Source of the DNA: Prorocentrum cordatum
Taxonomy: Eukaryota > Sar > Dinophyceae > Prorocentrales > Prorocentraceae
DNA length: 64,000 nucleotides
Direction of reading: 5' to 3'
NCBI GenBank assembly: GCA_963575745.1
Contig: CAUYUJ010016701.1
Location: 198,519 to 262,518 of the forward strand
Shown here one piece after another: positions 16,839 through 27,943 of the stretch. The notes below the pieces were generated by a model. It was not told the origin of the DNA. It was given only the letters and a program-made list of their open reading frames with translations, and did no database searches. Made by a program: the position numbers and the translations under genes. Within the stretch, counting starts at the first letter, position 1. Every line of letters starts with the position of its first letter.

Positions 16839-17490
16839 CTCAGGGGTCGATGATCTCGTACATTTGAGCGATACCTGATGCCCCCCTCGTTCGGTGGATA
16901 TGGCGTTATGGCATCGAAAACGGTTGTTTTCAGATCTTTTAACCATCCGTTCACAACATCTGGGTAAGCATAGTCCTGAGCATTGTGTAGCTTTGGTATC
17001 CAAGTCTTGTTAGCCATTGCTCTGAACAGGGCTGCCTCTCGACCAGAAAATGTGTCGGCGTGTAGCCGGCGACGCCGTGAACCTACCAGGAGATGCCGAT
17101 CATCTGCGAAGCCTCGGTCGTCGTCCCACGCGGGCTCGAGGAAACGTAAACTCGTATCTTGGGCAGCCGCAGAATCTTCTAGTTGATTTTGCACTTTGAA
17201 GTAAGCGTTGAGCGAGACAGATCTTTCGAACCGATTCCAACCAATATTGAGAGCACTACGGTATTCCGAAAAAGTCGGGCTAATAGTGAATTTACCGCCG
17301 GTGGTGCCGAGGAAGGTCATGATGTCAGGGCTGACCCCTGCGAAATCGAAGACCCCTCGGGCCTGAACCCAATGGCGAAGATGTGAAACGGACAGCTTCC
17401 GTAGAAGGATTCTCATGTAGTGCTCCACGCTGTGGACTGGCTCGTAACGAGGTCGATGGCCAGAGATGCAACGGGCTAGGCTCTGCCTCT
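16839..17490 (-). CDS. Unidentified partial protein, second frame after a KGRGKG-rich ORF
   Basis: About 210 residues in a frame different from the upstream 438-aa ORF, beginning near ARCISGHRPRYEP and running open into the gap. Composition is normal globular protein (for example HYMRILLRKLSVSHLRHWVQ, LNIGWNRFERSVSLNAYF), so it is unlikely to be a shadow. I do not recognise a domain. The change of frame falls in the GRGKGKG repeat. It could be a slippage mutation, a programmed frameshift between gag-like and downstream ORFs, or an intron. Confidence 0.5.
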
Positions 17491-18792
17491 GCCTTTGCCC
17501 TTGCCCTTGCCCCGGCCTCGTCCTCTCCCTCGTCCACGGCCTCTCCCACGACCCTTCGAGCCCTTGTAGTTGTTCAGGGCGGTCTGGTCGTAGGAGGTGG
17601 ACGTCTTGCCCTTGCCCTTGCCGTAGCCGCGGCCCTTGCCGTAGCTCTTGCCTTTGCCTTTGGAGGTGTCCGCCGAGCTTTTGCCAGCGGACCGCCCTTT
17701 GCCGCGACCTTTGGGAGGTCGCCATTCGTTCAGTTTGCCACCACTGCTGGTCTTGCCCTTCCCGCGCCCCTTCGACGGAGTCGGTGGTGCTGACGCGGGG
17801 GGCCGTACGTTTTTTGGCAACCTGCACTGTATGTCGTACTCTTTGCTCAGCATCTGGGTGACCGATGTCATGTTGTTCGGGTGTGCCACGTCTTTGGGCT
17901 TTCCTTTCGGGTGCAGCGCGAAATGATGTTCCATGGACAGCCGGAGTGCCACCTCCTTCCCGTCCATGTGCTGCAATTGTTGCTTCGCCTTCTCAACCTT
18001 GTCCTTTTTCTGGGCGAGTCGCAAAGCCTGCTTCTCATGCTGCTTCAGAAAATCACTGGCAGTATGGTGATAAGCGTGAAGAGCAAATTTCCGCGCCAAT
18101 TCGATCCAGACTTTGTTTTTCTGCTGTGTCGACTCTTTGTCCGCAATACCCAGGATATCTGACATTTTTGTAGAATTGTAAGTGACCAACTTAATGCATT
18201 TATCCACCAACTGTTCCTCTGTGAGAAGATCGTTTTGAACTCTCTTGGTTGCCTCCACCACCGCCCCGTAGTGGAGAGCGAAGAGCCTGAGAGGGCTAAG
18301 GCTGCCCGATGCCCTCTCCTGGTCCTCGATTGCGTTGAAGTCAGCCGCAACGGTGTCGGGATATTTAGGTCTCTTGTCCTTGGTCGCGATGGTCTGGAAG
18401 GCTTTGGGGATCTGCGTGGCCCCCGTGATCGACTGGAAGGTGTCCGAATTGGCTTCGAAAATCAATATGCTTTTCCATTCCGTTGCTTTGGCCCTAAGAC
18501 GTGCTACTGCGTTCATATTGCGCCACAATTGTCGTACGAGGTCAGAGAGTGCTTTGCCATATGGCTTCCGCAATTCTTTTGCCTCCAAGTCGTTCAAGCA
18601 ATACCATGTGAGGTCATCAGTATTGTAGTCGTCGGGCACCTCTTCGGCCAGGTCGGCCGAAGTGTCCGCGAGCCTGCTTCCCAGACTCCGGCTGCGTTCC
18701 CGACGCTCCTCTCCAGGTCTGCTTCCTGATGGCGGCATTGTGCAGGAGATAGAAAATGTGTGTACCCACAAGGCAAGGCCCGCGTCTTCCAT
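17476..18792 (-). CDS. Unidentified gag-like basic protein (438 aa)
   Basis: The N-terminal half is helical and charged, with a coiled-coil-prone Lys/Gln/Glu stretch around residues 240-290 (KQHEKQALRLAQKKDKVEKA). The C-terminal ~120 residues are KGRGKGK/SYGKGRGYGKGKG repeats ending in (GR)n, typical of nucleic-acid-binding tails and of the basic region in the Gag of element 1. No zinc knuckle is visible. Position, basic tail and a second ORF in another frame suggest a retroelement or virus-like gag gene, but this is inference. A host RNA-binding protein remains possible. Confidence 0.55.
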   Translation of the reverse strand: MEDAGLALWVHTFSISCTMPPSGSRPGEERRERSRSLGSRLADTSADLAEEVPDDYNTDDLTWYCLNDLEAKELRKPYGKALSDLVRQLWRNMNAVARLRAKATEWKSILIFEANSDTFQSITGATQIPKAFQTIATKDKRPKYPDTVAADFNAIEDQERASGSLSPLRLFALHYGAVVEATKRVQNDLLTEEQLVDKCIKLVTYNSTKMSDILGIADKESTQQKNKVWIELARKFALHAYHHTASDFLKQHEKQALRLAQKKDKVEKAKQQLQHMDGKEVALRLSMEHHFALHPKGKPKDVAHPNNMTSVTQMLSKEYDIQCRLPKNVRPPASAPPTPSKGRGKGKTSSGGKLNEWRPPKGRGKGRSAGKSSADTSKGKGKSYGKGRGYGKGKGKTSTSYDQTALNNYKGSKGRGRGRGRGRGRGRGKGKGKGRGRA

Positions 18793-18826
18793 CGGCGGTG
18801 GACAAACCTCCCTTTAGTAAACCTCC

Positions 18827-18926
18827 CCTCCTCCTCCTCCTCCTCCTCCTCCTCCTCCTCCTCCTCCTCCTCCTCCTCCTCTCCTCCTCCTCCTCCTCCT
18901 CCTCCTCCTCCTCCTCCTCCTCCTCG
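18827..18926. repeat. (CCT)n microsatellite
   Basis: About 100 bp of nearly pure CCT with one ctcctcct phase break at 18880. Long poly-Ser, Pro, Leu, Glu or Arg frames across it are artefacts. Confidence 0.98.
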
Positions 18927-19734
18927 CGACGCCCTCTCGCGAACCGAACACGGCCAACTCCCTGCTCGACGCCGTCTCGGCAGCAGGTCTGTCCACCTCC
19001 GATCCCACGAGGCCTCCCCCCTGCCCCCACGCCCCCCTCTGCGCGCGGCCCACGGGCCGCCCCGGACCGGGGCCTCCCCGCCCGCCTCCGGGCGCGGAGC
19101 TGCCCGAGGGCCGCCCCCTCTGCCTCGGCCCACTGCCGCGGCGGCGAGGAGGACAGGGAGAAGCCCTCGCTGGAAGTCGACTGCCGTGCGCACGCCCTCT
19201 GGTGCGAGGTGGGGACCTTCCATGCCCACCGCATGGGGAACCGACTCGCGCTTGCTAGCCGGCAGGCCAACCAATGTGAGGGAGCGTTAGAGGAAAGAAC
19301 CTGGGAATAAAGACGCGCTGTGTTGTACACAACGTGTGCCTCGCCACCGTTGCTCTGCAACGCCGTGTCTTGGAACATGGCGCTGGGATTTGCAACTCGG
19401 GGCTAGAAAGCAGATTTGGTGCGAACTCGCCTTGGCATGCGAAGGCGCCAAGGCGTGGTGAAGAAGAGGGGGAGGAACCAACAGAGCAGTGACAGCGGGG
19501 AGAAGATCTCCAACGTCCTCACAAAGACAATTCGCGCGTGCGTAGATCGATCACCCTGGGCAATGCCCGACGCGGCGCGTGCACAGGCACCTCGCGGATG
19601 GAATTCAAACCTGGACCGCATGCTTACGCGGACCGCGCTGCTGACTGGATGTTGTATTAGCTACACTGGGGTCGGGCCTGTCCCCCTAAAGGGGAACCGA
19701 TGTTCTTGGACCCCAGCGGGCGGTGAATCGAAGA
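18927..19734. other. GC-rich unique DNA with no supported gene
   Basis: Open frames here are fused to microsatellite translations and show no domain. One TIR-family terminus (gggtcgggcctgtccccc) lies at about 19667-19695, without a visible partner. Confidence 0.5.
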
Positions 19735-20063
19735 GGTGGAGGAGGAGGAGGAGGAGGAGGAGGAGGAGAAGGAGGAGGAGGAGGGGAGGAGGAGGTGAGG
19801 AGGGAGGGGAAGGAGGGCGATGGAGGAGGAGGAGGAGCGAGGAGGAGGAGGAGGAGGAGAGGAGGTTGTGTGTGGATATGATGCGCCCTCTGGGGTTGCA
19901 TCGACGATCTCCCGAGGAGGCGCTTCGAAGCCTCCTCCTCCTCATCGTCCTCCTCCTCCCCCTCCTCCTCCTCCTCCTCCTCCTCCTCCTCCTCCTCCTC
20001 CGTCTCCTCCTCCTCTCTCTTCTGGAGTGCATCGAAGAGCTCCCGACGAGGCGCGTCGAGGCT
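19735..20063. repeat. Facing (GGA)n and (CCT)n microsatellites with a direct repeat
   Basis: GGA-rich DNA at 19735-19862 faces CCT-rich DNA at 19937-20012, so the arms can fold back. A ~38-bp degenerate direct repeat (gcatcgacgatctcccgagg / gcatcgaagagctcccgacg) starts near 19899 and 20028, on either side of the CCT tract. Confidence 0.85.
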
Positions 20064-20177
20064 GGTAGGGCCACCAAGGGAATCGTGAGGGCCACGGCTC
20101 CTGAGGCTGGCGACTGGCCTGTCGGCGGCCCTCGGCGGGGGGGTCCCAGCCGAGCCCCCCCCCCAGGGAAGCCGAGC

Positions 20178-20832
20178 ACGACGGTTAAGTCGGACCTGTC
20201 CCTCAAAAAGAGGAATATTCAAAAATTCGCCGGCCCAACGGGCCAGAGGCGTGCTAAAAACTCCGGTAACTGGTTTACAAGTTTCTAGTTCGCCCGCGTG
20301 GGGCGGCCCCTGGGAGCCCCCGAACGAAAAGTACCCGGGCAGGTCACGGCCAGGTGAGACCCAGAGATGGTTTTCCTCCTCGGCGCTGCCTTCCAGGCTT
20401 TCCCGAGCGCCCCAGGAACGCTCCGAGAGAGCCCCGTGGCGTGCTCGAGACGGTCCGAGGGGCCCTCGGTCGCCGCCAGACGGCCCAAGACGCCGCCAAG
20501 AAGCCCCAAGAGAGCCTCAAGAGGCTCTCCTAGAGAGCCTCAACAAGCAAAAAGTGCCCCATCCCCTTCAGAAGACGTGCATGTTGCCCATATGCGACGT
20601 TTCGAGGTCCAGCGCGTCCAACACTGCCCAAGAAACCTTCAAGATCACCCCAAGACGGCCCAACACTCCCAAGATGGGCCCAACACGGCCCAAGGGGGCC
20701 CAATGACTACCCACGAGGCCCCCTGGACAGCCCTAGACAGCCCTACGAGGGGCCCCTATCGGGGGAGCTCGAATTGAACTTTCCAGCTTGCCGACCCGCA
20801 CGATCGTCCCAAGACGCCCAAGATGGCCTCCA
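20178..20832. other. TIR-family terminus and non-coding spacer
   Basis: ttaagtcggacctgtccctc at about 20185 followed by an AT-rich stretch matches the terminus of the TIR family. Then comes GC-rich DNA with repeated gcccaag words (20470-20700). No coding domain is seen up to the LTR at 20833. Confidence 0.5.
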
Positions 20833-21084
20833 AGTCGAAAGTGAGCCTGGTAACTCAAATAGGGCATATAGCCTGGCAAATAGCATCCATCGCTCTGCTG
20901 TGAGGGTACAGTATGAGGGGTGGATGGATAAGATAGGATAAGATCGATGTAGTGATCTTTCCAGCACATAGCGAACACTCGCGGTGTCCGGGCAAATAGG
21001 GCGCGCGTGCCTTGAGCCAAAGGCAGCGGCGCGCGAGCTATGCTCCCGATACTATAACATCTCCCAAAGAGCTACCCTCAAAGT
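20833..21084 (-). repeat. 3' LTR of element 2
   Basis: Differs from its partner at about six positions (including cactcgcgg versus cacaagcag). It is the most divergent of the four LTRs in the window. This may mean that the two ends of element 2 have different origins. Confidence 0.9.
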
Positions 21085-21454
21085 CGGGAGGGGAGGAGAC
21101 GGAGAGCATAGTCGCACGCAAAATTCGCGCGCACGACTGTTTGCAAAGAAATGAAAACAGTGCGTACAGACTGGCCAAACGCCAGACTGTAAGGCGAGTT
21201 TCCTCGCGAAGTATTTCACGCAAATACAGAACAGCCCCTTCAAATAATGAAGGGCTATCGGCCTAGTTAGAGGTAGGCCAAAATTAAGCCATACCTCACC
21301 AAGCAAATGTGTATTAAGGCAAAGAGCCTGAGTTGTATGAAGCCGGCTCGTTGCCAGGCGTGAAATATGAGGCTCGTTTCCGAGCAACTAGAGGGGCGCC
21401 TTTATAGTAGGCGCCCGTGCTGGCAAACTGGACCACGAGGGCAACAAGGACAGA

Positions 21455-21655
21455 CTAAAATTGATCAGACTTAGGTTTGTCTCTGTCCTCGGGACCCCGA
21501 AAGGGAACAAATTGCTTCACGTCATACTTAAATGACTGAGTGCCTGACATCACTTCCAGAAGCAGTTCCCGATCGATGCTTCCCTTTGTATGCCCATCTG
21601 CGGTCATATCCCTAGTATCACACCATTGCACGTTATGTACTATGCCAATATCCAT
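21455..21655 (-). pseudogene. RNase H C-terminal fragment, element 2
   Basis: Matches the end of the element 1 RT/RNase H ORF (DTRDMTADGHTKG motif). It is cut from the rest by the in-frame TGA at 21782-21784. The Met start is not a real start. Confidence 0.85.
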
Positions 21656-21781
21656 AAGCTCACGTATCCAACTGATATGTCCTAGCAGAGTCCGTCCTGT
21701 GGGTATTTTGAGATCCCTGCTTGATAAAGATTTGTAGACGGACTCAGCGTCTATGGTCAGAGAGACTTTGATAGCAAGGCC

Positions 21782-24178
21782 TCAAACTTCACGCATGTCT
21801 CGTAGTTGTCGTGGAGTCAAAGCCCCTGCCTTAAGCTCGTGGAGAGTAATGAGCGTAGGGTAACACTCATCAAGGTTATGTGCGGCTGCAAGTGCCTCCG
21901 CAGCATAACTGGACCTCACCTGTGATCGGTGTGATTTGCATAGTCCGTCACAGAGGTGAACGACGGACTTGCCTTGAGGCGAGTTGCCTCGCCGTAGTAC
22001 GTTGGCCCCGCGTATGCCGTAGCCCTTGGTCTCGTCATCCTCCTCCCCGGTAAGCTTCCGATACCCCGAATCGCTATGGATGTCAACTTCATTCGTCGGC
22101 TTCATCCGAGGGAAGGTGATACGTTTCGGACTGCTGATCAGCTTTCGCGTCACAGCATTCAAACGTCTGACTTGTAAATTGGTGGGCTCTTGAATTTTCT
22201 GAAGAGAGACCACATATACCATAAGCCAGATTTGAGTAAGAAGGGCATAGGCGAGGGCTCCTCGCAGGCTGACGAACATGTCGGTAATAAGTTTCGTGGC
22301 TTTGGCGTCGGCCGCCGCTCCTGTAAGTTCTGGATGTGTGATAGGACGTAGTTGTTTGATATACTCGTCCTGGTCCATGATCACATCTCCCGGATCATTC
22401 TTAGTGTAGCGGACGGCGCAGTTCGTATATGCGTGCTTGTTGAGCTTGCATTTGCCAAAAACCTTTTCGACACGTTGTACATAGTCGTCGATATTTTTCT
22501 CTAGACCTGTCATATTAATGTCATCGACATGTTTTGCAGTCAGAAGATCTTGGCTGAATTCAAATTCAGGATCGTAACTAGTCGGTGTAAGTCCTATAGC
22601 TCGTGTGGTCGTACGAAGTTTGAGAGAGAACGCTCTCGGGGCGTCCTTAGTACCCGTTCCTGGTTTGAGGCACCTAAGACAGTGTCGACTTTCGTCGTAG
22701 GATGAGAAGCCGGGTAGGGTACGAAGTACCTGAGCGCTTCCTGGTGGAAGAGTAAAGCAGACCATGCGAGTTTCCTCGCCAGTGGCATGGGCAAATTCCT
22801 CGTAGGTCAAACCTTTAAGGAACGCCTTATCGATATCCATGGATGCTAAGATCCACTCTGGATGACATGCCGCTTCACTTGCCAAGAGTCGTTGAGACTG
22901 CCTTCGGGCGGTTCCCGAGAATGTTTCCACATCAAAGGCCTCAGTATCCATAAATCCACGAAGGACCAATCTGAGACGAATGGCTTTAACGTTCTCGGTG
23001 CCCATCTTTACGAACTTCCACTTGTATACATATCTGGATGTCATGATGTTGGAAGCTTTGGATAAGTCGTACATCTCAAAGCATCGGTTATCAATCCAGA
23101 TCTTGAGCTCAGTATATAAGGCTTCACTAACCTCCTTTGGGTGTGCTGCTATGTCGGCTTTGGTCAGTAGGTCGTCTTCTTTGACAACCACAGCACGTTT
23201 AGCGGCATTGGAGACATATACTCTCATCGTTGCGACCATATCGGTATCGAGCTGCGCAAGTTGGGTCTGATCCAACACTATTTTTGACATTTCTGATGTA
23301 AAGCATAGTTCAACGTAAGGACCATATTCATCACTGTCTAGGGAATAGCTCTCGTCGTTTGTGTTCGAACAAAGAGATACTAGACAAGACTCACATGATT
23401 TAGGCTCGTCTCCGAGCATATCTGATGATGTAATATCATCTTCGTCCGCAAATGCTGAAACCAAAACGCATTGGTTAGGCAGCATAGTTGTTGGGACGCA
23501 ATAGAGATAATCATCTGTAATCGTCGTAGGATGAAGGTCCATACGTAGTTCGTCGTACCACTCTTCCAGCATCATGGCTTCGATATTGTGTTCCTCATTT
23601 TCCTCATAGATTGTCGACAGACGGCCTTCGCTAGGCGATGAAGCATCTGGTGTGTCTGGAGAAGGCCTGTTTCCAGGCGACTCGTGTTCTCCAGACGTGT
23701 TGCTTGGATGCTGATATTTGACCAGGTCATCGTGAAATCCTAAGGAAGGGACACGTGAAGTCAAGCATTGAATAAGTCTGGAGTGAGTGCTACCAGTAAT
23801 CTGAGAGATGTTTAGGCCGGTGCCCACACATTCGTAGTAGTGGAACGCCGGGCTAATGTCATTGTCATAGTGGATCAGCGTAGACCCGGTGGCGTACTTT
23901 ACTGCAGGTAGGCTTGACACACTCTTAGCCAATCGAACTGCTACTACATGTTCCACTCTGAAGTAATTTCGTACGAGATACTGTAGTGCTAGGTGTACGC
24001 GCGGGTGAAGCTTGCAGTCGTCTGACAGGTTAAGGTTTCCCTTGTAGTCGGGAATATACCCGAAAACTTTGGCAGGTTTCCCTGCGCTGAGCATAGGCAA
24101 GGACGGTTTGCATGGCCATGTTATCCATGCCAAGTTCCCGTGTGAGGAGACATTCGATGTATAGTGTGTGACGAGCAT
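21782..24178 (-). pseudogene. Integrase C-terminus fused in frame to RT and most of RNase H, element 2 (798 aa)
   Basis: The frame runs without a break from the integrase tail (RVPSLGFHDDLV) into the RT region. This shows that the ancestral Pol was continuous there and that element 1 carries the insertion. The HVDD box and RNase H residues are retained. An 8-bp deletion near 24091 cuts it from the integrase core, and a TGA ends it inside RNase H. Confidence 0.9.
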
Positions 24179-25565
24179 CAGGATACATCACAATTACCTC
24201 ACGAGATCCTGCCTTGACAACGATATGTCCTCTTTCAGGCACATTTCGGATCACCGGGAATGGGCCATTCCAGCCTCCACGGTCGTCCTTGGTGGCAGTA
24301 GGTCGGTGATAGTCGACCAAATCACCTGATGAGTAAAGGCGAGCACCATCAGGAGTCGTCTTGGCCCTAAGAGCCCGATTTGTCTTGGCTACAGCAGTAG
24401 CCTGAGTTATAGCTTCTAGGCTGACTTCCCTTACACGACGTTCTCGTTCGTGTCCTGAAGTCTCGGGTCCCTTGGGAAAGTCAAGGGTATCGAGATCAGG
24501 AAGGAAAAAGGGCTGACGTCCTGTGTGTGCCTGATATGGCGATACTCCGTTATAAAACGTGAACGCATTAGTAACGAAGATGCCTTCCGCCAAGACTCTA
24601 GTGAATACAACGGGGATGTTGTGTCTGTTCAGTTCTTCCTCAATCATATGGAGGACACCTCTGAGGATGCCGTTTCGTGACTCAATTGAAGTCGCGTGTT
24701 GGCCCGGTGCTCGGATACGAAGTTCCGTGCCCTTATTGGCCATCATGCTTTTAGCGGCATCGTTATTCAGGGCGCCTTCTCCATCTGAGTATAAAACTTT
24801 GAAGGGTCCGTGATAGGCAATCCAGCAGTAGTGGTAGGCGTCGATGATAGCGTCGCGTTCTCTGTCGGAAATTTCAAGGCCTGCTGCCAGGCGAATACAA
24901 CGATCCATAATATGAAATATGGTCCGTTTCTTGTAAAACATGAGGTCCATTTCCCCTTCATCGAGCCAGCTGCCAGGGAGGCTTACTGATGGTAGTGTTG
25001 AGTTTCCTGGACGTTCCCATGCTCTGCATTCCCGACAGGTATCGCAGACTTCCTTGATCATATTTAGTCGAACGTTATCAAGCCCTACCTTTTCGAGGAT
25101 TAGCCTCAATTTTGGCTCCTTCGCATGATACCATCGCAGATGCAGTTTTCGGAGTTCCTTTTTCACAACATGGGGTTCGTGACTACGGAGACTCTGTAGA
25201 CTGTGTTGGATGTCAAATCTCGTCCAGTCGGGTAGTCGTGGAGCCCCAGAGCCGGTGGAGGCAAGAGGGTTCCTTGTAGCCCTACGTAGTTGATCCCCTG
25301 TGTTGACTGCGTCTGGAGGTGGTGGTACGCCTTGTAGACGTCCGCGGCGGGCCGCTACCTGTGGCGTATCGCTAGAAGACGCAGAAGGCGTGTTTCCACG
25401 CTCGGGGGCGTCTCGTAGCAGGTCGTAGCTGCTGGTACCAGATGTCGGATCGACGTTACCGAAGGAACGTGGTCGTGGTGGCCTGGAGTGTGCGCCTTGG
25501 CGGCCACCTGAAGCTGAAGCTTGGCCCTCACCAGGTTTGGGTGGGGGTTTCCACCAAGCTGGCAC
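24030..25565 (-). pseudogene. Integrase core fragment, element 2 (511 aa)
   Basis: Carries the GEMDLMF, YSDGEGA and IESRNG catalytic segments. The zinc region reads LHLRWYHAKEP where element 1 has WHHAKEP. It is bounded upstream by small deletions near 25622-25653 and downstream by the 8-bp deletion. Confidence 0.9.
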
Positions 25566-25649
25566 GGTCTTGCCTTCGGGGTCGTGGTCGTCTGGTAGTT
25601 TAAATGGTTCAGCAAAACGACATTACCAGGTTCGGTATCAAGGTGATTC

Positions 25650-26276
25650 TTAACCCTTGCTTCTCGTAAGATCCCTCTGACATGCTGGACATGGCCAGTA
25701 TACAGAGATAGAGTCATGATATTTGCACTGCGTAGGGTCTCTGTTATGGCTAGGACTGTCCTTTCGGACGTTGTCGATGCATGCCGGGCACGTAGCCACC
25801 TTTGGGATGATACGATCACCGATGCGTCTCGTACCTTCACCTGGTTCAGCTTGCTCAGGAAGGTCGGCAGGATAAGCATGTGCAGTATTTATAAGCGCGT
25901 TTCCGCGCGTGGTGTCAATGGCTTTCGCCAAGTAGACGGCTTCCACGAAGGCAGACTGCAGTCGTCGAGTGTATTTTTGTGCCAGTGAAAGCTCGGTGTT
26001 GCACGGTTGTGCGTGCACATGCTGACCGTTGCACTTGAGTCGCTCAAAGGGGTTTAAGAATTGTCTTGTCGTTGCTGGTGATATTTGTCGGCTTCTTGAT
26101 ATAGTCACCAGTCGTATCTTTAAGTCCAGTAGCGCATTGATCAATGCGTACGGTCGTGATGTGTGGTCGGTTGGCAAGCTTCGTCCATGGAGAGATATCG
26201 TCCACCCATGTTCCTGTCGGTTGTTCGCGTATAAACCACCTCTGAGCATCATCTTGGGTAACAGCAATTTTACCAC
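25650..26276 (-). pseudogene. Zinc-motif region of Pol, element 2
   Basis: Residues from about 80 onward match the element 1 Pol segment with the CPAC...CPAC cysteine pairs. The earlier part is a shadow frame created by the 1-bp insertion near 26049. Confidence 0.75.
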
Positions 26277-26559
26277 AATAGATTATGTGTGGTAAGTCTT
26301 CTCTGTGGTGCTGTTCCCAAGTGTTATAGTTGACTTTGTAGTTATAGTAAGATGGTGGTCCTGTGGTGCGGCAGCTGGGTTGCAGTATGGCAACTCGTAC
26401 GTAGCATATCTTAAAGTAATGATCTATAACCTGCTGCACCGAGGGGTCTCCCAGGTCGACATATGTAGTCTTGTCCAAGTTGCCGCCTGAGGAAAGTCCC
26501 CTTGAGAAGGCAAGCTCTGAGATGCCACCCTCACCACCACAAAGCTCCAACATATCCAC
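26044..26559 (-). pseudogene. Methyltransferase-like fragment of Pol, element 2
   Basis: Holds the LELCGGEGG and PSCRTTG motifs. It is bounded by a 1-bp deletion (near 26561) and a 1-bp insertion (near 26049). Confidence 0.8.
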
Positions 26560-27452
26560 GCATTGTTATGGCCGTAGCATAGCGTAGCAACTATGCTGTA
26601 TATGTTAGCGTGTGTGTCGGGCATAGATGTGGGGAGGGTAAGGAACAGGTCATCGTCCTCGTCGGAGCTTATCAGCTCAACAGGGACGTCAGTACTCCAG
26701 GTTGCCATAAGATCCTGTCCGAGTCCTGACAAGTCATCGCCGCAATCGTCATTTCCGTCTTCGACGTGCTTTTTAATGCGGCGAGGCTTGATGCCTGCTT
26801 CCTTTTCGGCTTTGAGCCTTTCCTTCTGCTTTATACGCGATTCAGTGGGTAAAGCTTGCTCGTTTTGTTCGTCGGTCTGTGTACTCATTGTCGTGGTGGA
26901 ATGGGTACATGCGTCAATCGCCAGAGTCGGGAGGGGGAGAGAACAGTCATCTATGATGACGCGTCTATGTTTCTGTGGTGATTGAGTAGGCTCGTTTCCG
27001 AGCAAGACCGGTTCCTCGGGTTGCCAATACAACCGAGTACTGATGTTGGCAACCCCTGCAGGTAATGGTGCATGCCAATCATACCCTGTTGGTTGATCGG
27101 TAACTGAGATATCTTGAATAACCGCGTTGGTATCCAAGTTGATTGTTACACGTCGGATGACTTCAGACCATTTTGGTCCTCCCTTATGAGTCGTCACGTA
27201 ATGACGGGTATTATGGTCTGTACGTGTATACGTATTTAAGTATACGGGCACGTTTCCGTGCGTGGTGGTACTCCCCAGGATTTTGTCGTTTAAGTAACGG
27301 ATGAGTGTAGTACGTGTCTGAGCCCGCCATTCAGCATGTCGTACCGTATGGCCGTACCAGTCCAACACATGTTGTGGTATGGCCTGCTTACAGGTACATG
27401 TCCACAGCTTCGAGCTAATCGGTATCGATGATGCTACCTGCATATGTACCAC
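26424..27452 (-). pseudogene. Pol N-terminus, element 2 (342 aa)
   Basis: Continuous from MVHMQVASS into the acidic region of Pol, including the 34 bp missing from element 1. It therefore shows the original Pol start region. The last ~30 residues are out of frame after the deletion near 26561. Confidence 0.85.
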
Positions 27453-27904
27453 TTGGTGTATTGTCTTGCATATTGAACCGAATACCGAAATGACACAAAC
27501 GCATCCGTATTACTGACAACTTTAGATCTTCCAGAGTATCACGTACTGGAGATAACTTCCAAACATATCCTGGGGGACCGAATATGATGATTTTCATGCG
27601 GAGTTTCTTGGCTTTTATCAACAGGTTCTGGATACGTGACCAGTGTGGGGCCACTCTCTTTCCTGGAGTTCTTATACCAGTCACCCGGAGTACTGATCCA
27701 TATGAGAGTGTAATCTCCACTGATCACCGCACCTAGATAGTTTGTGCCCACGCTTGTCATAAGTTCGTTGTGGGAAATACGGTCACAAATATAACCTCGT
27801 GTGCGGAGGTCGGCACATGCCTCCCTCGTATCTTCAATGACAAAGGCCCTCTTACTAAGGCAGGTTGCCCCGCTGTCCTTGTTACCCCCCGGCTTTTCAG
27901 CCAT
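27415..27904 (-). pseudogene. 163-aa ORF, frameshifted in element 2
   Basis: A 2-bp deletion near 27672 splits it into two overlapping frames (27539-27904 and 27415-27720). Otherwise it is nearly identical to 7292-7783. Confidence 0.85.
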
Positions 27905-27943
27905 CAGGCAAGACGACGAGGGGGCGACGTCGCCCTGCCATCT

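Noticed and set aside
18756-19378. Poly-Glu, poly-Ser, poly-Leu and poly-Arg proteins across GGA/CCT tracts here and elsewhere
   Set aside because: They are translations of trinucleotide microsatellites. No flanking domain is shared.
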